This document shows, one piece after another, positions 1 to 7,382 of a stretch of 64,000 bases of DNA. Within the stretch, counting starts at the first letter, position 1; the number at the start of each line of letters is the position of its first letter. Location: assembly GCF_000178855.1 (NCBI RefSeq), contig NZ_ADVG01000003.1:2529341-2593340 (forward strand), given 5' to 3'. This DNA is from Ktedonobacter racemifer DSM 44963. GTDB lineage: Bacteria; Chloroflexota; Ktedonobacteria; Ktedonobacterales; Ktedonobacteraceae. Both the position numbers and the translations under genes were made by a program. Below the pieces are notes generated by a model. The model was not told where the DNA came from. It saw nothing but the letters and a program-made list of their open reading frames with translations, and did no database searches.

Positions 1-466
1 CATCACATTCTGATGTGTTTCGAGAGAACAGAGCGCTTTGTTTGCTTTCGTTTGACGATGCAAGAACGGGTGAAAGTCCCTCGCTCTGGTATTCTTGAAG
101 GCACTCTCCCAGATGAAGACAGCCACATTGTAACAAACGCTCCAACATCCGTTTGGTCTGCTGGGCATGAGTGATAATGGCCTCAACCTCTTTGAGTTTG
201 GTTTGAGCAAGCTGCTGCCACCGCTCTGATGCTGGCGTTGAAGCGTCAAATCCTGCGACGAGCAAGTGCATTTCAGCCAGAGTAAACCCCGCCTGCCCGG
301 CCATCCGCAGGATGGCCAACAACTCAAGAACACTGGCATCATAGCGACGATGCCCTCCAGAGGCTCGCCGAGGGGGTGGGAGTAAGCCCATACTTTCGTA
401 GTAACGTACGGCGGAGGTTCGCATCCCTGCCCGGCGCGCCACTTCTCCAATGGTCAGTTCGTCCAT
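1..466 (-). CDS. MerR-family transcriptional regulator (3' end beyond window)
   Basis: A reading frame starts at an ATG at 466 and runs off the left edge, so the C-terminus is missing. The N-terminus (MDELTIGEVARRAGMRTSAV then RYYE) is the canonical MerR winged helix-turn-helix, followed by the dimerisation coiled coil. A C-x-C cluster (QCGCLHLGEC) near residue 125 sits where mercury- and metal-sensing MerR proteins carry ligand cysteines, which suggests a thiophilic metal or thiol/redox signal (inference). It is divergent from the 124-aa gene at 559, and the shared intergenic region holds a MerR-type operator. It acts as a cytoplasmic DNA-binding dimer. The family is clear; the inducer is unknown. 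Confidence 0.9.
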   Translation of the reverse strand, partial: MDELTIGEVARRAGMRTSAVRYYESMGLLPPPRRASGGHRRYDASVLELLAILRMAGQAGFTLAEMHLLVAGFDASTPASERWQQLAQTKLKEVEAIITHAQQTKRMLERLLQCGCLHLGECLQEYQSEGLSPVLASSNESKQSALFSRNTSECD

Positions 467-488
467 CTCTCTGCTTTTCCTTTCCCTC

Positions 489-519
489 TTGACTTCAAGT
501 TCACTTGAAATTGTATGCT
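489..519 (+). promoter_or_regulatory. MerR-type promoter/operator
   Basis: The -35 box TTGACT (489-494) and the -10 box TATGCT (514-519) are separated by 19 bp. This overlong spacer is the hallmark of promoters activated by MerR proteins through DNA untwisting. The spacer carries the dyad TTCAAGT-tc-ACTTGAA (494-509). It points at the gene starting at 559 and lies just upstream of the divergent merR start. Confidence 0.85.
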
Positions 520-558
520 TGGGACAAGAAATAGGCAAGACAAAGGGAGATTTCAACC

Positions 559-933
559 ATGTCATATCAGCCATCTGACCCCGTCCTGGCATGCAATAGC
601 GCAGCCATTCCGAAAGAGGTTCGACCGCTGCATCAAGCCAACACCAAACGCCTCTTTACTTCCGTTCAAGAAGTACGAGAACTCGAAACCGGCTATGCCT
701 TGCGGCTTGCCGATGAGGCCGACCTTTTGCAATCGGTGATGGCGTTTCTTCGCTACGAACGCCTCTGTTGTCCTTTCTTTCACTTCAAACTGGAACTGGA
801 GCCAGATCAAGGACCAGTCTGGCTCCATATTACGGGAGTGACTGATGTGAAAGCGTTTTTACGGAGTGAGGGATTTGCACCACCCGCCCCTCTTTCTCCG
901 CATCGAGAGAGCGAGGAAGACCAACTCTGGTGA
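559..933 (+). CDS. Conserved small protein with Cys-Cys motif, MerR-controlled
   Basis: This 124-residue soluble protein has no signal peptide or membrane segment. It has a single Cys near residue 12 (LACNSAAIP) and a conserved-looking block ERLCCPFFHF around residues 70-80, followed by a beta-rich stretch ending in GPVWLHITG. The Cys-Cys pair and the MerR-type promoter directly upstream suggest a role in binding, sensing or detoxifying a metal or electrophile (inference). I do not recognise a named enzyme. A rho-independent terminator follows 15 bp after the stop, so it is a single-gene transcript. Confidence 0.75.
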   Translation: MSYQPSDPVLACNSAAIPKEVRPLHQANTKRLFTSVQEVRELETGYALRLADEADLLQSVMAFLRYERLCCPFFHFKLELEPDQGPVWLHITGVTDVKAFLRSEGFAPPAPLSPHRESEEDQLW

Positions 934-947
934 ATTGTCCCTGAGAA

Positions 948-986
948 CAGGAAGCCGTTCTTTGGATCAGGACGGCTTCCTGTTTT
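948..986 (+). terminator. Rho-independent terminator
   Basis: A perfect 10-bp stem (CAGGAAGCCG / CGGCTTCCTG) with a 15-nt loop is followed by TTTT. It ends the transcript of the 559-933 gene. Confidence 0.85.
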
Positions 987-1070
987 GCATTTCTCCTGTC
1001 TCTTTTTCTTTCATGGGGACTTTCCGCCCATGGGAAGGAGCATGCTTTTTCCTGGATTTAAGGAGGACCA

Positions 1071-2972
1071 ATGAGCGGTATTCCTTCTTCACCCGTCAGC
1101 ATCCAAACCTCCTCACAGTCCGTTCCTTCAACGCCATCCTGGTTTGGTGAAGTCGTGGTAATCAGCAGGTATCTTCAGAAGCACAAGGTTCTCAACAAGA
1201 TCAATGGGCAGGTGCGCTTTGCGCGGAAGCGTTTTGGGCGCTATGAGGTCATCGATTTTCTCGCGGTGCTCTTCGGCTACGCGATCAGTGGCGAGCGCAC
1301 CCTGGAGGAGTTCTACCAGAGACTTCAGCCGTTTGCCGTCCCATTCATGGCGTTGTTTGAGCGTGATCGGTTGCCCTCCCATTCAGCGCTCTCGCGTTTT
1401 TTAACAGCATTGACGCAGGAACCGGTCGAAGCCCTGCGGACGCTCTTTCGCGATGATCTGCTCGCGCGCCCACTCACTCCCGACAAGCAAACCGGAGGGC
1501 TGGTGGATCGAGTGGGAAACACCTGGATGGTGTTCGACATCGACGGCACGCGGGAAGCCGCCCGCCAACGCGCCTTACCCCAGGGGGAAGACTTCCCTCC
1601 GGCCTTTCGCCGATTGGATGACGTCTGTGCGCCAGGCTACCGGGGCCGCAAGCGGGGGGAAGTCGTCAGGACGCGGACAACGGTGTCGCAGGCGCACAGT
1701 TATCAGTGGCTCGGCAGTTTCGGGAACCGAGGGAACGGGCGCTATCGGGAGGAACTGCGCAAGGGGATCTCCGCCATTGGCCGGTATCTGGCGACCCATC
1801 AGCTCTCACCAGAACGCACACTGCTCCGGCTCGACGGCCAATATGGCAATGGAGCGGTGCTCTCCGATGTGGCTGGGTTCGCGTTTGTGACCCGTGGGAA
1901 AGACTATCACCTGCTTGATCATCCGAGCATCTCGGCCCGGTTGCACCTGCCTCCTGATCAGATACAGCAGCGTCCCGAAAGTCAGATGGAGCGCAGCCTC
2001 TATGATTGCCCAGAGATTCCGGTGGGACCTGAAGGAACACCCTGCCGGGTGGTTGTGGCCACGCATCCCGCTGGGAAGAAGAAGAGCCCGATTGGGGTGA
2101 CACGCGCAGGGGTCGTCTACGAACTGTTCTTTACGAACCTGCCACAGCACGCCTTCACCGCGCGCGATGTGGTTGAGTTGTACCTCCATCGCGGGGCTTT
2201 TGAACCGATTCTCTCAGATGAAGACATCGAGCAGGACCCCGACAGGTGGTGCAGCCACTCGGCCTGGGGCCAGGAGTGCTGGCACGTGATCTCGCAATGG
2301 ACCTGGAACCTGAGACTCGAACTGGGTCATCAGATCAAGCCACAACCGTTACGCACGACCGAGTTTGCTCCGGCTCTCCCTCCTCCTTCACCACACTCCG
2401 CTCCTGCCTCTGGCTATGCTCCTCCAGAAGTGGGTTCCGCATGGAAGGCCGGTCGCTTCGCGGGCCAGGATTTTGCTCTCCAGCCCGATGGGACGCTTCG
2501 GTGCCCGGCAGATCAGAAACTGACTCCGCATGAACACCGCCGAGAAGCTGACGGGAGCCTGCGCATCGTGTATGGAGCCAGCATCCGCAGTTGTCGTCCC
2601 TGTCCGAAACGGGAGCAGTGCCAGTGGCTGGGCAGCAACACCTCGAAGCCGCGCCAGGTCAGCGTGCTGTTGCATTCGCTTCGCGTCGGTCCTGCACCAC
2701 TGCTCTGGCGAGATTGGACCCGCAGAGAACATCGGCATGCCTGTATCCAGCTCGTGCGGCACCAACACCTCGACGTGCGCCTGCTGCCTCCCTCCGCTTC
2801 GCCACCCACCACGGACGCGATCCTCTCCCGGGCGCAGCGTGCGCACTCGCGCCTCTCGTGGGCCGAGCAGCTCGCTCGCAATGCGCGCACGGAAACTTCT
2901 GGGCAAGTAGCGATCACGTTGTTTGGCATCCCAGCAGGCTTTGCCACCTCGCTCGGTTTCGCGGCGGCTTAA
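1071..2972 (+). CDS. IS transposase, IS4/ISNCY-like DDE type
   Basis: This is a 633-residue transposase. An AAGGAGG ribosome site lies just before the ATG. An N-terminal helical region (about 25-135) is followed by the catalytic core, where VFDIDGT (about 160), LRLDGQYGNG (about 255) and YLHRGAFEPILSDEDIEQD (about 375-395) are candidates for the D, D and E acidic residues. The C-terminal part contains a cysteine cluster (RCPADQKL then CRPCPKREQC) resembling the zinc-binding tail of IS1182-type transposases. I could not find terminal inverted repeats by eye, so the element borders are not given. The exact IS family is unsure; that it is a transposase is fairly sure. Confidence 0.75.
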   Translation: MSGIPSSPVSIQTSSQSVPSTPSWFGEVVVISRYLQKHKVLNKINGQVRFARKRFGRYEVIDFLAVLFGYAISGERTLEEFYQRLQPFAVPFMALFERDRLPSHSALSRFLTALTQEPVEALRTLFRDDLLARPLTPDKQTGGLVDRVGNTWMVFDIDGTREAARQRALPQGEDFPPAFRRLDDVCAPGYRGRKRGEVVRTRTTVSQAHSYQWLGSFGNRGNGRYREELRKGISAIGRYLATHQLSPERTLLRLDGQYGNGAVLSDVAGFAFVTRGKDYHLLDHPSISARLHLPPDQIQQRPESQMERSLYDCPEIPVGPEGTPCRVVVATHPAGKKKSPIGVTRAGVVYELFFTNLPQHAFTARDVVELYLHRGAFEPILSDEDIEQDPDRWCSHSAWGQECWHVISQWTWNLRLELGHQIKPQPLRTTEFAPALPPPSPHSAPASGYAPPEVGSAWKAGRFAGQDFALQPDGTLRCPADQKLTPHEHRREADGSLRIVYGASIRSCRPCPKREQCQWLGSNTSKPRQVSVLLHSLRVGPAPLLWRDWTRREHRHACIQLVRHQHLDVRLLPPSASPPTTDAILSRAQRAHSRLSWAEQLARNARTETSGQVAITLFGIPAGFATSLGFAAA

Positions 2973-3177
2973 CTTCGCGTTTCCCCGCCGATCGACTCCC
3001 TCTTCTCGAACAAGCTGGCTTCTCCGAGCGAATCCTTCTGGCCTCGTTTCCCGGCTGGGTCTCACTTCTTCCTCTCTTCTGCCTTGTTTGCTCTCCATCC
3101 CACCAGTTTGGCTATCTCTGACGGACTTCCCTGCCCGGTCTTGCATGACTTTCGCCTACGGTTCAATGATTAGCTCT

Positions 3178-3425
3178 TCAACAAGCTCGTTGCGCATCGC
3201 GTGGGAACTTGAGTACAAGGCATCGCCCGCCAAAGGCGACATCGGCAATGGTGCGCACATAGCGGCTATGGACCCGAGAGCCCGGCGTCCCACATCGTGG
3301 GCAAAGAGCACGTGATGAGGTGGCATGAAGTTGGATGATGATGGTCTGATTCTGGACCTCGATGGTCTCAAGACGTACCGTTGAAGGAAATGCAAAAACG
3401 GGGGAGCGATCGATGGGAACGCCTC
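3178..3425 (-). pseudogene. ISL3 transposase N-terminal remnant
   Basis: An open frame on the minus strand reads SPVFAFPSTVRLETIEV, then a CPRCGTPGSRVHSRYVRT block. This matches the N-terminal zinc ribbon and HSRYxR motif of ISL3 transposases such as the three full copies in this window. No good start codon is in frame, and the frame stops at 3178 before the second Cys pair. The junction at about 3190-3210 shares 21 bp (around CCCACGCGATGCGCAACGAG, minus strand) with the gene at 15818-16211, so this is a recombined fragment. Confidence 0.6.
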
Positions 3426-3589
3426 CAGATGACTCAAATGATGAGAACTAGTGTTATTATATCACAAAACCAGGCCAACAGGCACACCGAATATGTCCAA
3501 GAACCCAGATAACTTTTCTAGAGGATTTCTTCAACCGGCCTAAGAAGCGTGTGATTTGCCAAACGTTTTAGCCGCCTCGGACACAATAT
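3426..3589. other. Intergenic, nothing recognised
   Basis: This is a spacer between the ISL3 remnant and the left inverted repeat of the next ISL3 element. I see no coding frame, RNA or clear repeat here. Confidence 0.4.
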
Positions 3590-3911
3590 GGCTCTGACAC
3601 AGCTTTGGGGATAAGCTCATCTGTACACCAACGAGCACCTTGTGCGAGCAGTGAGTGGGGGAAGAGAGTGTGACTCATGAATCCAAGCAAAAGAGCACGG
3701 AAATTGATTCTGTTCTGCGAGAAAGAACGATTTGTCTTTTGCCCTAAATGGGTAGCGGTATTTCTCCTCTTTCACAACAATCACGTCAGGTTATAATGAA
3801 GCGTATCCGAATGTTGGTTCCCAGAAGTTCCGACTAACAACGATCTGGGGGGCTTTCACAGATTCAGAGGAATAAACCAAAAAGAGGCTCATTGCAAACG
3901 AGAAGAGGTAC

Positions 3912-4358
3912 TTGGACATGGATAGAACTGATCGCAAGAAACCCATCATTTCTCTTTCACTCAATCAAGCTGGAGTGATTGTGTGTGTCAACTCAGGCGT
4001 TCTCTACCACCATCAAACGGGTGGCACCGCATGCATGCAACGATGGCAAGAAGGGGTACTCCTGTTGCCATCTGATCCCGAGTTGATGAGAGAAGCCTCT
4101 AGAGAGGTTTATCGCTGTCCGATTGCTGAAGCCCTCCAGGCCATGGATTGGCTCGGCAGGATGGATGAAGAACGAGCCACGGCTATTGATACATTGCTGA
4201 AGTCATATAGCTTGACGAAGGGGATCGCTGTGGACAGGAAGCGGTTGGCAGAAGCAGAAGAAGCGTGGGTTCCGGTGCATCTTGAACCGGTCGATCTCGC
4301 CTTGTACGAGGGTTTTGGCAACTGCCAAGGGATCTTAGTCTGGGAAAATAGCGATTAG
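3912..4358 (+). CDS. DUF6210-like protein, IS passenger
   Basis: A 148-residue soluble protein. It opens with a short beta-rich section (IVCVNSGVLYHHQTGGTAC), then a helical middle, and ends with YEGFGNCQGILVWENSD. The QTGGTAC and GFGNCQGILVWENSD blocks resemble DUF6210 proteins (family assigned from memory, not searched). It lies wholly inside the ISL3 inverted repeats and is convergent with the transposase, so it moves with the IS. Function unknown; an immunity-like or regulatory role is only a guess from similar small accessory proteins. Confidence 0.75.
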   Translation: MDMDRTDRKKPIISLSLNQAGVIVCVNSGVLYHHQTGGTACMQRWQEGVLLLPSDPELMREASREVYRCPIAEALQAMDWLGRMDEERATAIDTLLKSYSLTKGIAVDRKRLAEAEEAWVPVHLEPVDLALYEGFGNCQGILVWENSD

Positions 4359-4420
4359 CCTTGGGCATCTTATGAGAGTTCACTTTGGTTTGACCACCAA
4401 ATGATGAATGTGCAACTGTC

Positions 4421-6037
4421 TTAGATGCGGTGCAGCACGCGTTGGCGCAAGAGGGCAAACCCCGCCTTGCCGTACATCATGCGCTTAACGAGCTTAATCC
4501 TGGTCACGTGGCCTTCCGTTTGACCGTTGTTGATTTGCAGCGTTAACCCCGCTTGCACAGCGGCTTTATCCTGTTCCACTCCATGTGCAAAGCTTTGCAG
4601 CTCGGGAAGCTGACTCTCTTGAACCTGAGTCAGCCAGGTGTCCAGTCGTCCCCCTTCGCGTTTGCGCAGCATCTGGAGAAAGTCCTGTGCCAAGCGGTAC
4701 GCCGTCTCCAGATCTGGATGGGCCTGGCAAAGTGCCGCCAGGTCCATGTGTTTGCCCTCGTCCAGATTGTCTGGATGCCGCATGAAGAGGTACACCGCAG
4801 CGGTCGAGGTGTAGTGGATGACCTGAGGCGCTTCCTCTGTTAGTTTTACCTCCGTCTTCTTGAGCGTTTTCAAGAACCGATAGACCATGCGTTGTGACCC
4901 TGGATAGCCTTGCGCTGCGATCTCCTCCCAGAGCCGGGTGCCATTGCGCTCCCCATTCTGCCACCGTTTGAGCACGTAGGGAGCGTAGGGATCAAAGTCA
5001 CTCTGCTGCTTGCGCCGGGGTCTGGTATCAGGGGCCACGCCTCGCTCAAACCAACGCCGGACTGTCCGGGCGTTCACCCCAAATTGGCAGGCAATCTCCT
5101 CACTCGAACACCCTTGCTCACGCAGGAGCACGGCCTGCTGATAGCGCGCATCGCGCTCGGCGCATCGGGTGGCAATGGTCTGCGCCACCTGTTTTCCTGG
5201 GTCTGGATGCCACTCTTGCACAACAACAGGTTCTTTTTTCTGGGTTGACCTCTCTCCCTCGGCTTGTTGGCTTGTGGCTTTCATTTCGGCGAGAACGCGC
5301 GCAAGAAGCCGCTGGACCGCCTCTGACAAGTTCTGACAGACATGGAAACGGTCTGCCACCTGAATCGCCTGAGGAGCACCGGTCGTAGCCGCGCTGACGT
5401 ATTCCATTCCTCGGTCGCGGCTCACATGCGTAATCTCTGGATGGGTAGCCATCCACGCGGCAGCGGTTTTAGCCTGCCGATCGGGCAGCAGGTCGATGAT
5501 CTGGTGGGCATCCAAATCAACCACGACCGTGCCGAACGTTCTGCCACGCCGAAACGCAAAGTCGTCCAGGCCCAGACACTCCACATGCTCAGCCTGCGGA
5601 GTGGGCAGTGCCATGATCCGCCGGACAATCGTCATCCAGGACGCCATGATCCCCAGGCGCGCGGCGAGTCGTGCGCCGAGTCTGCCGCAGGTCGCCAACC
5701 CAATCGTTTGGAGGGCCTCGTTCAAGCGCGTGGTCATCTGCGCCCATGGCGCCACCAGGTGAAGAAGCCGTTCCGAAAAGACCTTCCGCACGCAGTGAGC
5801 AGTCTCACAAAAGAACTTGCGCACGTACAGGATCAGTTGCACCTGCTGCCCCACACAGGGCAGGTCTTTGACCATCCGACGATACCGGCTGTGCAGGCGG
5901 GTCGCTGGCTGCTGACACAGCGGACACAAAGCGCTCGGCGAGGTTGCGGTGACGTGGAGCACGAGTTGATCCTCGTGCCGTTCCATCTGGGTTAGCTCCA
6001 ATCCCTCGCCCAATGGGAAGAACTGAGGTGTTTCCAT
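4421..6037 (-). CDS. ISL3-family transposase
   Basis: This 538-residue transposase catalyses cut-and-paste movement of the surrounding element. It has an N-terminal zinc ribbon (LCPLCQQPATRLHSRYRR then CETAHCVRK), a DNA-binding helical domain, and a DDE core with LGLDDFAFRRGRTFGT as the first-Asp segment and SRDRGMEYVSAA with VADRFHVCQNL as the second. A central helix-turn-helix insertion (QFGVNARTVRRWFERG) precedes the C-terminal GHVTRIKLVKRMMYGKAGF motif containing the last acidic region. Length and motifs are normal for ISL3, so it is probably active. It is about 40-50% alike by eye to the copies at 14091 and 22182. Confidence 0.95.
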   Translation of the reverse strand: METPQFFPLGEGLELTQMERHEDQLVLHVTATSPSALCPLCQQPATRLHSRYRRMVKDLPCVGQQVQLILYVRKFFCETAHCVRKVFSERLLHLVAPWAQMTTRLNEALQTIGLATCGRLGARLAARLGIMASWMTIVRRIMALPTPQAEHVECLGLDDFAFRRGRTFGTVVVDLDAHQIIDLLPDRQAKTAAAWMATHPEITHVSRDRGMEYVSAATTGAPQAIQVADRFHVCQNLSEAVQRLLARVLAEMKATSQQAEGERSTQKKEPVVVQEWHPDPGKQVAQTIATRCAERDARYQQAVLLREQGCSSEEIACQFGVNARTVRRWFERGVAPDTRPRRKQQSDFDPYAPYVLKRWQNGERNGTRLWEEIAAQGYPGSQRMVYRFLKTLKKTEVKLTEEAPQVIHYTSTAAVYLFMRHPDNLDEGKHMDLAALCQAHPDLETAYRLAQDFLQMLRKREGGRLDTWLTQVQESQLPELQSFAHGVEQDKAAVQAGLTLQINNGQTEGHVTRIKLVKRMMYGKAGFALLRQRVLHRI

Positions 6038-6154
6038 GCCAGTATGGTTCTCCTTCTCTCCCTTTTTGAGAGAAAACGAACCACCTGGCAGACAATTTTA
6101 CTCATCGCTTCCCAGATATATTGATGACTTTATCCCCAAAGCTGTGTCAGAGCC

Positions 6155-6557
6155 GTTCTCCGTACTCCCTTTGTCTTGGGGTTCTCCCACCTCAAGGCGG
6201 ACGGGCTGTTGTTCGCCAACACGAGACTTCTGCCTTGTTGGAGCAAAGTCTGGCAGGGATTGCACGTCTTCTACTGAGATGGGTTGAACCTGCTGCTGGA
6301 TCATATCCTGGTCCAACTTCATTCCTAGCAGCGCCCACAAATGCTGTTGGCGGCTTGCCGTGTAATGCAGTTCTTGCTCCCCTGCCGCCGCCTCCAGTGC
6401 CATACTCTCGCATTGGGCAATCGGAAGCGCACATTCCTGGATGCGTTCCATGAGCAGTTCACTCTGTCCAGTAGCGAGACTTGCAGCCAGCGCGCGCACA
6501 AGCCAGTCTTTCAAGATGCCAATACAGCCAATACTTCGCTCGTAGAAATAGGACCAT
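6155..6557 (-). pseudogene. TnsC/TniB-like ATPase, C-terminal fragment
   Basis: A minus-strand frame reads YFYERSIGCIGILKDWLVRA followed by a helical tail. This matches the C-terminal region of TnsC/TniB-type transposition ATPases, where the YxxERSIGCVGILKDW stretch follows the AAA core. It is cut at 6154 by the ISL3 right inverted repeat and separated at 6558 from the N-terminal part by a 136-bp inverted-repeat element. It belongs to the same gene as the fragment at 6990-7382. Confidence 0.7.
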
Positions 6558-6558
6558 G

Positions 6559-6694
6559 TGTAAATCCCAGGATTCTGTGGGAGAATTGGTACAGTTGTCT
6601 GGGCGGGCAAGCGGTCTGAAAATACGGACTCTCGGCAGGGAGAGGCCCGCAGAATTCTACTCATTTCTCGAAGCTCGAATCATGGGATTTACAC
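6559..6694. repeat. Short inverted-repeat element with Tn7-like termini
   Basis: The ends TGTAAATCCCAGGATTC (6559-6575) and GAATCATGGGATTTACA (6677-6693) are inverted copies with one mismatch. The sequence CCATG flanks both sides (6554-6558 and 6695-6699), consistent with a 5-bp target duplication, the size made by Tn7-like transposases. The interior encodes nothing and has a small hairpin. It interrupts the TnsC-like gene. Confidence 0.65.
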
Positions 6695-6715
6695 CCATGC
6701 AACCACCACTGGTAC

Positions 6716-7084
6716 TCAGTCTTCGACCAGTTTCCAGATCTGTTCCTGCTCTATCCAACGCCGTTCTCCTTTTGGCGGAGGGGTTAAGCGTCTCGGATGC
6801 GATGGGAAGTGAGGCCGATCTTTGGGGGATTTGAGGGTACGGCGTGCGCCGCAGGTCGGACATTCAACGCAGGTGGTACCAGCTTCTTGAAATTGGAGGC
6901 GTGTCACCTCGATGATGCCTAGATAGGTGCATTTGGTGCTCGTTGTGGTGATGACCTGCTCACCCACCGGATCGCGGTACGATGCCCGTTCAATGCGGGA
7001 GGATGTGTGAGACGACTGCACGAGTAAAGGACTCGCCGTCGCACTGGTGGACGATGGGAGATGGGGCAACGCGCTCATCGGCAC
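6716..7084 (-). pseudogene. Foreign C-terminal domain inserted in the tnsC locus
   Basis: This frame encodes a zinc-ribbon-like CVECPTCGARR followed by a basic tail with KFPSH-type residues (PHFPSHPRRL) and ERRWIEQEQIWKLVED. It is not TnsC-like and resembles a C-terminal domain of an unrelated DNA-binding or hypothetical protein. It lies between the N- and C-terminal TnsC fragments, so at least two events broke that gene. The product, if any, is unknown. Confidence 0.4.
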
Positions 7085-7382
7085 AGTCGAAGGCTTGCCC
7101 AGGAGACGCTGAAGCTCTCGTTCGCTTTCTTTCTTCGCCTCTTCGATCTTCAGGCACCACAGAGGAGTCTCGCTCCTCTTCCCGACAACGTTCTGCTATC
7201 CGCTTCATTACGGTCGATTTTCCGACCCCGCTGGGTCCATAGAGGGCCAAGATGCCGTAACTGGTGTGCTCATCAATTGCGTTCATCAGCAGGGTATCCA
7301 TCTTTTCCAAAGACGCATGTTTGATCTTGTACTGCTGCAATGCTGCTAAGCGGGCTTGGAGATATGGGTGAAGTGAACGCAT
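6990..7382 (-). pseudogene. TnsC-like AAA ATPase, N-terminal fragment
   Basis: It begins with an ATG that overlaps the stop of the upstream tnsAB gene in a TAATG arrangement, which indicates translational coupling. It contains a Walker A motif GPSGVGKST near residue 55, preceded by a helical HPYLQARLAALQQY segment typical of TniB/TnsC N-termini. After about residue 75 the frame loses similarity and no Walker B is seen, so the ATPase core is truncated. In Tn7-like systems TnsC bridges target selection and the TnsAB transposase; here it cannot be functional. Confidence 0.75.

Larger units (their letters stand above)
3590..6154. mobile_element. ISL3-family element with passenger gene (copy 1)
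   Basis: The element is bounded by perfect 25-bp inverted repeats at 3590-3614 (begins GGCTCTGACACAGC) and 6130-6154 (the reverse complement). At 2565 bp it is longer than a standard ISL3 because it contains, between the left repeat and the transposase, a 148-codon gene unrelated to transposition (3912-4358). The flanking 8-mers (CACAATAT left, GTTCTCCG right) do not match, so the usual 8-bp target duplication is absent, suggesting a later recombination or deletion. The right end lies inside the coding sequence of a TnsC-like ATPase remnant. Confidence 0.88.

Noticed and set aside
2388..3146. Long minus-strand frame opposite the first transposase
   Set aside because: Arg/Gly-rich shadow of the real plus-strand gene, with no ribosome site or recognisable motif.
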